64,000 nt of DNA, taken from the NCBI RefSeq assembly GCF_000316685.1, contig NC_019680.1, forward strand, positions 3,233,407-3,297,406, written 5' to 3'. A program made the translations under genes and the position numbers. Of this stretch, positions 47,301 to 55,199 are shown piece by piece. This DNA is from Synechococcus sp. PCC 6312. GTDB taxonomy: Bacteria > Cyanobacteriota > Cyanobacteriia > Thermosynechococcales > Thermosynechococcaceae. The notes below the pieces were generated by a model. That model saw nothing but the letters and a program-made list of their open reading frames with translations. It was not told where the DNA came from and did no database searches. Within the stretch, counting starts at the first letter, position 1; each line of letters starts with the position of its first letter.

Positions 47301-47596
47301 GTAACGCAGTTCCACCGTAGCGCATGGAGGTAAGCCGAAAAGTAGCGGGGCTGATCAAATCCTTTATGAGCCACAGACTCCCAGGAGGAGGTTTCGATCA
47401 CCTGAGCGTCGACCTCCCGCTCCCAAAATACCTCTAGTGTTTCCCCCTGGGCATCATCCTCCAGGCAAGCCAAGCGTACCAGAGTGTCTCCTGTAGCCAC
47501 AGGAGCGGGGGTGATGTCTTCCACCAAAAATTGGCGCGAACGCACATGGACGATTTGACCAGGGCTGAGGGTATTGCTGTTCTCGGTGCCTGCCAA
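44354..47596 (-). CDS. drmD: DISARM SNF2-like helicase DrmD
   Basis: 1080 residues. A SNF2/SWI-type superfamily 2 helicase: Walker A IADDVGLGKTIEAGLILREM (about 130-149), DEAH-like LILDEAHNAAPAS (about 240-252), SATPHNGHSNSF, and in the second lobe TDAAREGVNLQ and MEQRNGRIDRKLQ (about 590-625). A long C-terminal helical region (ERRSQQLTESAKRKLTQRGE) follows. DrmD marks class 1 DISARM and pairs with DrmMI. Intact. It should be first in the operon, with its promoter in the 47.6-48.2 kb gap. Confidence 0.88.
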   Translation of the reverse strand: MAGTENSNTLSPGQIVHVRSRQFLVEDITPAPVATGDTLVRLACLEDDAQGETLEVFWEREVDAQVIETSSWESVAHKGFDQPRYFSAYLHALRWNCVTSTEPKLFQAPYRAGIEVKAYQLEPLRKALRMPRVNLFIADDVGLGKTIEAGLILREMLMRQKIKRVVISCPPSVVRQWQEEMESRFGLTFIVFDRDFVSTKRRERGYGINPWKTHTRFIISHALLRDETYAAPLRDWLGEFSAGALLILDEAHNAAPASASRYAIDSQLTKVVRDLAPRFEHRLFLSATPHNGHSNSFAALLEILDPQRFCRGVPVRNKKLLDAVMVRRLKQYLRAINEPDFPRREIISVIIDGLPEDAPELVLARLLQNYRTCCEQRLKDSPRSAQTTAMLVMTNLQKRLLSSIEAFARTLRVHRRAIERQAQHKVTRQGSLSLLLESPGCDDDRADLQEEEVTAEEDSQMEKATYAAGEAISREELELLEAMTQIAELNRRQPDSRILTLENWLRQNLGPNLGQPGAHWLNRRVLTFTEYADTKRYLEQQLKRIIAGSDREDDRIGIFHGGMGDDRREEIKAAFNADPAQHPLRILIATDAAREGVNLQNYCADLFHFDVPWNPSRMEQRNGRIDRKLQRADEVRCHYFVLPQRPEDRVIDVLVQKTKRIHDELGSLSPVIEKNVSKLLEKGIWANEAETLASAINGADEADDVSKGRSGAIEEELEAIRLRQDKLRQQQVELEGMLRDSKEWLSLSDRHFRDALSVSLELMGAPGLRPLSAPEDVDNDECSRWEVPALDQQSGADLTWANTLDTLRAPRQRGQKLWEWRKEAPIRPIVFRDPGSLDGEVVHLHLEHRMVQRLLGRFLSQGFLYDELTRACMCRTDDPIPRVIMLGRLSLYGERAARLHDEIVTVAAEWLDPQARGRSKLRPLTEGEKRDVLQILETSLANRRLQEVPTLLMDRMKECTARDVEELLPHLERRSQQLTESAKRKLTQRGEREAVEMKTLLEEQRDRILKQERQYETLQLGLFNRDEMRQIEADRRHWRTRVEQLEDEIVTEPERIQQAYTVKAERIEPVGIVYLWPISS

Positions 47597-48240
47597 TGGT
47601 TAATCTCCAATTCACCGCTAGAAAATGTGCATGGATAACGTTACTTACAAGTTGAGCATAGGCTAATCAGCCATGAGTTTCAGCGACAACCCTGCCCCAT
47701 TGACTAATAGACCATATTGCCTTGGAGAAGTGCTGGTCGCAACAACGAGTCAAATACGTAGCCTTATTCTGCTACTTTCACATGGGATGTAACGATAATT
47801 TATACAGTCATAAAATATCACTACCCTCCATAGTCACCTAATTACTAAGAAGTACCCGTAGACTTCCTATCGCCCCGAATTTTCGGGCAACTAGAAGCAA
47901 AGTGGGAGTGACCTTGTCTGGAAAAAGTAGACAGTGGACTTAAGCGGGAACAGGACTGGGGCACAATCCTGGTAGACCTTGCAGAAGAGACAAGCTATGA
48001 CAACTTCAAGTCGGAGCTAGCCGTTTACCAAGGCAAGGAAGGGCGAAACTACGAACATTCACTTCATAAAGTATGGGTGTTATGCACGACCTCCAGACTT
48101 CTCGGTAACTCCGGCGCTACCTAACGGAGCATGGACTAACCGCAGCAGCAGTAATAGCCAGACCCGCAAGCACCATCTACGGTCTATGGGTAACAAGGTG
48201 AGGCTATTGCTGTCGCCCGCAATTCAGAAAAGAAGCCCCC
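47597..48240. other. Intergenic region upstream of drmD
   Basis: About 640 bases, expected to hold the DISARM promoter. A plus-strand frame without a usual start (47912-48124, 70 codons: REQDWGTILVDLAEETSYD, FKSELAVYQGKEGRNYEH) reads like real protein and may be a fragment of an older gene. No repeat or RNA gene recognised. Confidence 0.35.
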
Positions 48241-48589
48241 CTAGACAGAATCATTCATCCACTCACACTTCGGGCAATCCCAGTGAGCTGGAGGCGAAGA
48301 TGCAGGGGGAAAACGTCATCACATCTGGGACAACAGCCCGAAATAATGGATGTGACTCTAATAAGTGGAGGCGGTTTTCAGCGGACACGACACGGCGAGT
48401 GACAACCAACTCCCCGTTGTAGTAGGCAGCCCCAACAGGTTCCCATAGATCGGTGTCATAACCTGGCTCCGGGGCATAATCTGGGCAGGCATCACTGCTC
48501 GGCCCACAGGGATGAATAGCACAGACCAAATACTGGCTGTGGGCGTTCATCTGACAAGACTCACACTGCTGAGATTTAGGCACCTGCAT
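48241..48589 (-). pseudogene. Cyanobacterial zinc-ribbon protein gene, frameshifted
   Basis: The N-terminus QQCESCQMNAHSQYLVCAIHP, DLWEPVGAAYYNGELVV and HPLFR is typical of a small cyanobacterial Zn-ribbon family. Beyond that the expected second half is spread over the other frames: CCPRCDDVFP in one, and HWDCPKCEWMNDSV (to TAG at 48241) in the third. So at least two small indels, one probably in a run of five C, have broken the CxxC...CxxC ribbon. The uninterrupted frame of 108 residues ends at 48263 with a nonsense tail. Confidence 0.62.
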
Positions 48590-48714
48590 CTGTTTCAGCT
48601 CTTAGCACACCATCTAAGTCCCCTTCTTCGCCCCCCATTTAGAGTTAATCCTAGTAACAACAGCAAACTAAGTGTGACCACATCCCTTAGTGGGAACTAA
48701 ACCCCAGGAACTAT

Positions 48715-49143
48715 TTAAGTTAGTTTCACCTGCTTTCGCATAGGCGGAAAGAGCATGGAACCATACGGTCTCAAGCAGGTGTCTTCAACAACACTGGTTT
48801 CAGCCGGTGCATCCTCAGTCCGCACCCAATGAAGTAGAGGTGTTTCATGGGGTTTGCAATAGTAATAGTCAGGAAGCCAGCGTCTTTTTGATGTTATCCA
48901 CACCTCCACTCTCTGTCCCTCGGTGTAACTGGCTCTTGGCCGAAAGAGCCTCTTTGAGCCTGGCATCTGAGACATTGCCACTTCCTCGGAAGTCTCCCAC
49001 CTACAGATTGCAGAAGGATTGACATCAAACAAAATACCATTGTGGTTCTCTACGGTAATGGAGCCTTTGCTCACATCTACAACCCGATAAGCTACCCCTA
49101 ACTTTCCGTAAACCATAGAACCAACAAGATGAAGATTTTCCAT
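48715..49143 (-). CDS. Hypothetical protein of the island, next to iterons
   Basis: 142 residues. The ATG follows GGAGG by five bases. GSMVYGKLGVAYRVVDVSKGSITVENHNG reads like a small beta-barrel, and FRPRASYTEGQRVEVWITSKRRWLPDYYY like a second one. No family recognised. The gene begins just past the iteron array, so its promoter may be controlled by whatever binds the repeats. Confidence 0.65.
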   Translation of the reverse strand: MENLHLVGSMVYGKLGVAYRVVDVSKGSITVENHNGILFDVNPSAICRWETSEEVAMSQMPGSKRLFRPRASYTEGQRVEVWITSKRRWLPDYYYCKPHETPLLHWVRTEDAPAETSVVEDTCLRPYGSMLFPPMRKQVKLT

Positions 49144-49196
49144 AAAGACCTCCAGAACAACCTTTAGAATTGGCGGAACAGATAGAAGGGAAAAAT

Positions 49197-49416
49197 ATCG
49201 TCACAATCGTCACAACCGTCACAGAATGCCTAAAAGCCTTGTCTGGAGGCACTTGTAGCTGTGACGATATTTGTGACGATACTCATAATCCGTGACGATA
49301 CTTGAGCAGTTTGTGACGATGACGTGACGATACTCTTTGAAATATCGTCACAGCCACAATCCTTACCAAGCAGGGATTCTCCCAACAGAGATAGAAGATG
49401 TGACGATTGTGACGAT
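49197..49416. repeat. Iteron array, candidate replication origin
   Basis: Eleven copies of TGTGACGAT (or a one-base variant) in 220 bases, on both strands. Minus orientation: 49197, 49206, 49215 (ACCGTCACA on the plus strand), 49344. Plus orientation: 49260, 49272, 49291, 49312, 49323, 49399, 49408. The leftmost three and rightmost two are in exact tandem of 9 bp. The array lies just 3' of the replication protein gene, as in origins of phage-satellite islands such as SaPIs. I take it as an origin by analogy. Confidence 0.7.
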
Positions 49417-49458
49417 ACTTTCATCAAACTTTCTGGTTAGGGATGCTGAAAGAGGGTG

Positions 49459-51887
49459 CTAGAACTCGTTGAGGCGCACCTTGATTTCAATCAAACGAGT
49501 CCCAGTTCCAGCTCCCCGTTCGGCAGAAATCAAAATGCCAACAGCAGCCAAGTCAGGCTTGAGGCGATTCAGTTGGCGGGATAGAGAGTTTGTCGCCTTG
49601 GGCCAGACCCGTGACCTGACAACTGAATCCTCAACGTAGTTTTCCAACTGCCTCAAAAGTTCAGTGGCCGTTCCCTTGAAGTTGCCCTGATCCGCAACCA
49701 TCAGCGAAATTGCCTCTGCCAGGGGCGAAGCCTCTAAGACTACTTGCCGAGAGAGTTCACGGTTTTTCTCAAACACTTCCAAGAAACCCTCATCTTTAGC
49801 AGGGTTAATCCCTAGTGCCTGTTCTGCTGCCATGGCCAGCTTGCCGTAATCAGCCAGTCGGGGTAAGTCCTTATCAGGCAACGTTTCCCGAATCGCTAAG
49901 GATTGAGAGGGAAGGGTAAGCAATGCGCCTAGAATTGCAGGCTGCATGGCTTCTAGCTTGGCTTTAAGCTGCTGCTTGGTCAGTCGCTTGGACTTGTCAA
50001 TCTCTGGCAACTGCACCATCAAGAGACGGTCTGCAAGGTCATCACGGGTGACCACATGATCAATAGCGGTAATGATTTGGGGCCTGGAAAACTCGAAGTT
50101 AGTTTCGCCGTCCGTCTCGAATAAGGTACGGGTTACGTGTCCAAAGCCTGTCGCAACCCGGCAGACGATGTCCGACTCTGCTTCAGAGATAAAGGAGACG
50201 TTATCGTAGCCCATGAGCCACCGCCGAGACCCTGTGATCCCAACCTTATGAGCATCCCCAGAAATATGAATCAGGGAAGCTTTGGAAGGGTCAATGGTGC
50301 TTTTCAGAAACTCTGCCAGGGTTGTTTTCCCACTACCCCGACACGCTACCAACAGCAACACTGGATAGTCGCCAAATGGGGTCAAACAGTAAATCCAGAA
50401 GGTAACGATCATGAGCCAAGTCCTTTTAGCCTCGGGAGTCTGAGCATCTAAGCCCATTAGGGTTTTGAAGTCATTGAGGTCGCCACCTTCGACAGGAATG
50501 GGTAATGGCAGCATGGAGGATGGCCGCCAAAAACGCACAGGAGGACGATCCACAATGCGCCAGCCTTGAGCATCAATCTCCACGGCTTGCCATTTATCAT
50601 TGCCCAAGTCCAAATAGATTTTGCCTTCATGCTCGGCAACTCGGAGCCAGACTTTAATCTCAGGCCCTTCATGGTTCGCCAAGGCTTCCAACGTGGTGCG
50701 GGCAGCGGTAAAGCCGTCAGAGTTGAGGCATTTACCACTCATTTCGTATATCCGCCGAGCGACCCATCGCTTAAATTCAGGCGAGCGCAAAGGGTAGGTG
50801 TGACGGCAATCCTCCACAATCACATCGACATAGGCTACCTTTACAGAGTCATGGAACAAGTAGCACTCCTTCTTGCACAGGTTTACCACCAACTCAGCGA
50901 CAGATGACTCCTTCTTCTGTTGCCCGGCCTGGGATTGGTACTTTTTCAGTGCGCTCAAGTCTGTCCCAGTTGGCTTGAGCACCTTGTCATAAAAACCGTT
51001 GTTCCGAAGATCAGCAACGCTAAAGTGCTTCAACAGTTCAGAGAGAATTGCTTCCTTGACGATGCCAGCAATTTTCGTTGCTTCGGTATCAATATGACCC
51101 CGCTCTTTCAGCCAGTCCACATGATTAGGGAGCAAGGTAGCCAGCCATTCAAACACCCCCATTGCATTCTCAGAAACAAGAGCAGCTAGGGCTTCTGCCG
51201 TGGCAAGAGGATTCTGATCCAACCACTCATCAAATCCGACTTTTTCTTTACTGGTAGAAGGAAAGCCACCAATCCTCACCTTGAGTAAAATACCTGTACG
51301 AACCAGAGCAGCAGCAACAGAGGGCTTTTCAATACCGTCAGAGTCGGTTAGGTACTCTTGGAATTTACCTGCGAGTGGGTGCTTAAAACCCGTTTTTTGG
51401 CCGGCCTCAATATCTGCCTTCGTTCCTAGCCAAACACCAAATGTTGAGACAACCCGAATCCCCCGAAGTGCTGCCTTTGCCGCACCAATCACGTCCTCAG
51501 TGCCTAGAATGACAGGCTGCTCAGTGTCAGGGTCTAAAACTGTTGTGGGGTCATAGACCAGACCCTTTGCCTTATCACGTAAAGGCAGAATGTACTTACC
51601 AGTGTGAGTGAGAGGTGGAAGGTCTTTAGATGCCCGATGTTCATTGATCTTGGTTAGGTGTGCCTGCTCAGATTCTTTAGAGTCATACCAGTTCCGGGCA
51701 ATTCCGAGCGTTCCCCCTTTAGAAAAGGGGAAAAAAGAACTCCATCGGGACTGGCAGCCACTTTACCAAAGCCGTAAGCCTTGCTTGTAGCTTCATCATA
51801 GGACAGGTGACGGATTCCGAGTAACTCGCAGTCTTCAGAGGTTAGACCCCGATGAGCGAGATAGGATTTGTGTTTGGTAGTAGTCAT
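49459..51887 (-). pseudogene. DUF3854/AAA replication protein, frameshifted near its start
   Basis: From ATG 51887 the first frame reads KSYLAHRGLTSEDCELLGI, SPDGVLFSPFLKG and then leaves at a run of five G (near 51715). The second frame, open from there to 49459, continues GTLGIARNWYDSKESEQAHL, HTGKYILPLRDKAKGL, then VVSTFGVWLG and YLTDSDGIEKPSV (TOPRIM-like DUF3854) and a P-loop ATPase (VACRGSGKTTLAEF, DNVSFISEAE, IITAIDHV). Six G would join them. Together about 810 residues, a primase-helicase-like Rep for an integrative element. A 677-residue product from ATG 51492 would still contain the ATPase. Confidence 0.72.
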
Positions 51888-51983
51888 TACCTTTTTCTCC
51901 ATATAGGTATTACTTGGAGTCAAAGGCGGTTAAACTTAGGTTGAGTTAGGTTTTGCCGCCTTCGACAAAGACTTTTGAAACCC

Positions 51984-52214
51984 CTACAGATTGCCGTCCG
52001 TGGGGGTTTCGCACGTTTTAGGGCCGCCGCCCGTAGGATTTTCGATGAGTTGCCGAATATCTTGAACCCGCCAAACCGTAGTTTTTGAGCCAAGTTTTAC
52101 GCCACGGGGAAATCTACCCGAGCGGACACCAGCCCACCAGGTACTTTTACTCACTGGGATAAATTTCAGGACATCATCAATTCGTAAGAAGCCGTCTTTG
52201 GGTAGTTCAGACAT
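51984..52214 (-). CDS. AlpA-family excisionase/regulator
   Basis: 76 residues: FLRIDDVLKFIPVSKSTWWAGVRSGRFP is the MerR-like winged helix of AlpA/excisionase proteins (LRxxxVxxxxxxSxSTxY pattern), followed by GVKLGSKTTVWRVQDIRQLIE. Such proteins help excision or control the integrase. The direct repeats at 52268-52302 stand just upstream of the start. Confidence 0.82.
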   Translation of the reverse strand: MSELPKDGFLRIDDVLKFIPVSKSTWWAGVRSGRFPRGVKLGSKTTVWRVQDIRQLIENPTGGGPKTCETPTDGNL

Positions 52215-52267
52215 AAGCCTGTTGCTCCACTACACAACAGGCTCAGCTTGAAATGTTTTAATCGCTC

Positions 52268-52302
52268 AAAACCGCAATGCGGAAAATAAAACCGCAATGC
52301 GG
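52268..52302. repeat. Two 15-bp direct repeats, hairpin-forming
   Basis: AAAACCGCAATGCGG twice, 20 bp start to start, each with the inner palindrome CCGCA-A-TGCGG type. They lie between the end of the 171-residue gene and the AlpA-like gene. On the minus strand each stem runs into a T-rich stretch, so they may act as terminators; binding sites for the excisionase are the other reading. Confidence 0.6.
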
Positions 52303-52303
52303 T

Positions 52304-52819
52304 TTAGTCAAGTTCTCTCATTTCATTCAGATATTTCCTGGCAGTGTTATCAGAAATACCCGCTAAGGACATAAACTTGGCTGTTGCTTCCTTTTTTGAA
52401 ATGTCTACATGCTGTGATTCCAGCAATCTTTTGACTATCTCTAATAATGTCCTACGCTCGTTGGGGTGCAACTTTTTCTCAAGACCACTTACCACTCGAC
52501 TTTCTTTGAATAAGAATGGTGGGTATTGATCTTTACTTTTTGCCCACTTCCTTAAGTCTTCTCGACTAACTGGGATTGGCTCCATCTCAGAACAACTGCG
52601 ACTGAATTTTGGGTTAATTCCGACTCGCAGTTTATTACCAGCGATTTTGTCGCCCCGATACCCACCTACTTCTTGTTCGATGACTCCCATCAATGCTTCA
52701 ACATTGCTTGGAATGTTGTTTGTATCTACTCGATTTGGGTCAAGCTCACACCATAGGCAGGCAGCGTTAAAAATAGTAAAGTCTTTTACTAAGTCCCAAA
52801 TAAAAAAGTCAATAGCCAT
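52304..52819 (-). CDS. Hypothetical protein of the island
   Basis: 171 residues: FFIWDLVKDFTIFNAACLWCELDPNRVD at the start and RKWAKSKDQYPPFLF in the middle are reminiscent of accessory proteins beside phage integrases, and ERRTLLEIVKRLLESQ ... SDNTARKYLNEM suggests a C-terminal HTH. Its ATG shares one base with the integrase stop, so the two are translated together. Function unknown. Confidence 0.7.
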   Translation of the reverse strand: MAIDFFIWDLVKDFTIFNAACLWCELDPNRVDTNNIPSNVEALMGVIEQEVGGYRGDKIAGNKLRVGINPKFSRSCSEMEPIPVSREDLRKWAKSKDQYPPFLFKESRVVSGLEKKLHPNERRTLLEIVKRLLESQHVDISKKEATAKFMSLAGISDNTARKYLNEMRELD

Positions 52820-54003
52820 CAGACTTCCTTTAACTTGTCTAAATAATCTGCCCAGGCCTGCATCATCTCCCGCCGCTCAGGTAAAAATGTGGTTCTGTTA
52901 TAAGCCCGTCCCAAAGGGTCACGAATACAATGGGTTAATTGGAGTTCGATAATGCCGGGGGGGTAATGTAACACCTCCTCTAAAATCGTTCGGCCTGTTG
53001 TACGAAATCCATGCCAGGTATGTTCTTCTCCTGAGATTCCTAATGCTTTTAACGCTTCACTAAGCGAGCCATGAGACATTGGGCGTTCCTTATCCCGTCT
53101 GTTAGGAAATAAATAAGTACCATGCCCGGTTACTAGGTGCAATTCTTGGAGAATCGTAATAGCTTGATTGCACAAAGGAACGATGTGATCAACGTTCCGT
53201 TGAGTCGAAAGATAACGCCATTCTTTTGCCTCAAAATTAATCTCCTCCCACATTGCACTTCGTAACTCACCCGGTCGAACAAAGAACAGAGGAGCCAACT
53301 TAAAGGCAGAGCAGATAACAAACGTGCCCCAATACCCATCAATCAACCTAACCAACCACCCAACATCATCTAGCTTGGTAATAGCGGGGAAATGATTTGC
53401 TTGCTGTTTTGGTGGCAATGCTCCTCTTAGGTCTTCTCCCGGATTGCGACTAGCTCGACCTGTAGCCAAGGCATACCCAAACACCCGCCTACAATTTCCC
53501 AATTCTCGATGGGCGGTTTCTACTACACCACGAGCCACAACTCTTTGTAAAACAGCTAGTAATTCAGGAGCCTCGATCTCACCAATGGGACGATGCCCAA
53601 TAAACGGAAAAATATCAACTTCAAGATTGTGCAGAACATCTTTGGCATGAGATACTGTCCAGCCTGAGGACATGGTTTCCCACCACTCGCGAGCGACCGT
53701 CTCAAACGTATTTGCAGCATTAAAGGCTGTTAAACGTTTCTGGGATTGCCGCTCGTTAGAAGGGTCTTTTTCATCAGCTAAAAGCCTCTTTACCTCATCT
53801 AGGCGTTTGCGAGCCTCTTTCAATGAAACCTTGGGATATGCCCCTAAACTGATTCGTTTCTCTTTACCCTGAAAACGATACTTAAACCGCCATCCCTTAG
53901 AGCATGGGGGGCGAATCTCTAAGTACAGGCCCTCACCATCCCATAGCCTTATTGTTTTCTCGGTTGTCTTAATTGCCTTGATTTGAATATCCGTGAGCTT
54001 CAT
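52819..54003 (-). CDS. P4-type tyrosine recombinase (integrase)
   Basis: About 394 residues from ATG 54003 (MKLTDIQIKAIKTT); the frame is open to 54033. The N-terminal Arm-binding DUF4102 domain (GLYLEIRPP, KRISLGAYPKVSLKEARKR), a SAM-like core domain, and the catalytic domain with RPGELRSAMWEE (Arg), HTWHGFRTTGRTIL (His-x-x-Arg), LTHCIRD (His) and AYNRTTF (Tyr) are all in place. It catalyses integration at the attachment site about 170 bp away. It reads away from the attachment site towards the element. Confidence 0.93.
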   Translation of the reverse strand: MKLTDIQIKAIKTTEKTIRLWDGEGLYLEIRPPCSKGWRFKYRFQGKEKRISLGAYPKVSLKEARKRLDEVKRLLADEKDPSNERQSQKRLTAFNAANTFETVAREWWETMSSGWTVSHAKDVLHNLEVDIFPFIGHRPIGEIEAPELLAVLQRVVARGVVETAHRELGNCRRVFGYALATGRASRNPGEDLRGALPPKQQANHFPAITKLDDVGWLVRLIDGYWGTFVICSAFKLAPLFFVRPGELRSAMWEEINFEAKEWRYLSTQRNVDHIVPLCNQAITILQELHLVTGHGTYLFPNRRDKERPMSHGSLSEALKALGISGEEHTWHGFRTTGRTILEEVLHYPPGIIELQLTHCIRDPLGRAYNRTTFLPERREMMQAWADYLDKLKEV

Positions 54004-54146
54004 ACGGGTGGCACAAATTTTAAGGCATCTCATTTGTATCCCCTATTGTGCCCCCACTTGCCCCTAGATGTCTATAGACTAAACAAGACCCAGTTAGACA
54101 TTCAAGTAAGCTAGAAGCCTTATTCTGAAAGAAGTCTGAGGCAGTC

Positions 54147-54986
54147 TTAGACTGTCTCAGACTTGAATGACATAGAACACCAATCACTCCAACTGCCCGC
54201 ATACAGTTTTGCCCCCGGCCGGCCCGCTAGCTCTAGTCCCAAGAGATTGACACAGGCTGTAACCCCAGAGCCACAATAGACCACCAGGCCGGCGGAATCG
54301 TCTAACTGCTGCCAATGGGCTTGGAGTTCCGGTACAGATTTCACAAAACCTTGGGGATCAGTAATCTCTGTCCAAGGATAGTTCACGGCTCCTGGAATAT
54401 GCCCAGCAATGGGATCAATGGGTTCAATTTCTCCTCGGTAACGGGCCGGTTCGCGGGAGTCAATTAAGACGCGGTTCGGATCTGGCTGATAGTCTTTGAC
54501 AAACTGATAATCAACCACCCAATCGAAGCGGGGCCTGGGCTGGAAATACCCTGTTTGTGGGACAGGAATTTCTTGAGAAATGGGCAGTTGGGCCTGGCAG
54601 TAGGCTTGATATCCCCCATCCAACACCGCAACCTGATCATGCCCTAACCAGCGCAGTAACCACCACAAACGGGCCGCAAAGCAGGAGCGAGAATCATCAT
54701 AGGCCACGACCCAGGTATCGGCATTAATTCCACATTTAGTTAAGGTTTCCCCAAGCGTTATTGGATCAGGAAGGGGATGGCGGCCTCCATGGGTTTCCAC
54801 CGGCCCAGATAAGTCCCGATTGAGATGTAAATAGTAAGCTCCTGGAATATGGCCCTGTTGATAGTGGCTCTCCCCCAGGCCTGGATCACTTAAGGAAAAG
54901 CGACAATCAATCACCACCAGGCCGGGCTGACCCAAGCGCAATCTTAACCATTGCACCGAGACAACTGCTGTCGGTTCTAACGTCAT
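54147..54986 (-). CDS. 3-mercaptopyruvate-type sulfurtransferase with island-supplied C-terminus
   Basis: 279 residues. Two rhodanese domains; the second has the active-site loop VVYCGSGVTACVN with CGSGV-TA of mercaptopyruvate sulfurtransferases, not the CRxGxR loop of thiosulfate rhodaneses. GHIPGAYYLHLNRDLSG and SREPARYRGEIEPIDPIAGHIPGAVNYPW (given in parts: SREPARYRGE, GHIPGAVNYPW) are family landmarks. The last eight codons after SWSDWCS (MSFKSETV) come from the island. Joined to the left repeat, the gene would end SWSDWCSYQI. The enzyme is likely still active, since the change touches only the extreme end. Confidence 0.85.
   Translation of the reverse strand: MTLEPTAVVSVQWLRLRLGQPGLVVIDCRFSLSDPGLGESHYQQGHIPGAYYLHLNRDLSGPVETHGGRHPLPDPITLGETLTKCGINADTWVVAYDDSRSCFAARLWWLLRWLGHDQVAVLDGGYQAYCQAQLPISQEIPVPQTGYFQPRPRFDWVVDYQFVKDYQPDPNRVLIDSREPARYRGEIEPIDPIAGHIPGAVNYPWTEITDPQGFVKSVPELQAHWQQLDDSAGLVVYCGSGVTACVNLLGLELAGRPGAKLYAGSWSDWCSMSFKSETV
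54175..54186. other. Putative right attachment site
   Basis: GAACACCAATCA, identical to 26774-26785 and lying in codons for DWCS of the sulfurtransferase, 172 bases from the integrase start. Confidence 0.72.
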
Positions 54987-55199
54987 ATCGTATTACCTAT
55001 TTAGATTGCATAGGAGTGAGTTGAAAAGCCTCTTGCTGTTAATATATCTGAGGTGTTCATGAGCTAAAATAGTCGCCGTAATGGCATGACCTTGGATGGA
55101 TTATCTATCATTAAAAGCTCTTTCAAGTTTCAAGTCATAGTTAAAAACTATAGCGTTACTGATATCAGAATAAATAGAAGTAAATTAGAATATAAATTG

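Larger units (their letters stand above)
26774..54186. mobile_element. Integrated genomic island carrying a decayed DISARM locus
   Basis: The ends are the two copies of GAACACCAATCA (26774-26785 and 54175-54186), the right one within the 3' end of the sulfurtransferase gene. Next to the right end are a P4-type integrase, an AlpA-like excisionase, a DUF3854/ATPase replication protein and an iteron array, the toolkit of a phage-satellite or integrative plasmid-like element. The cargo is a class 1 DISARM locus with toxin-antitoxin pairs and an OLD-type nuclease gene. The backbone AGGCCT motif becomes sparse inside. The extent is inferred from the repeat and the gene content. Confidence 0.8.

Noticed and set aside
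49197-49416. CRISPR array as an explanation of the repeats
   Set aside because: Units are only 9 bp, occur on both strands and have no regular spacers.
53900-54260. tRNA gene as the integration target
   Set aside because: No cloverleaf or TPsiC-like sequence was found near the integrase; the repeat lies in the sulfurtransferase gene.
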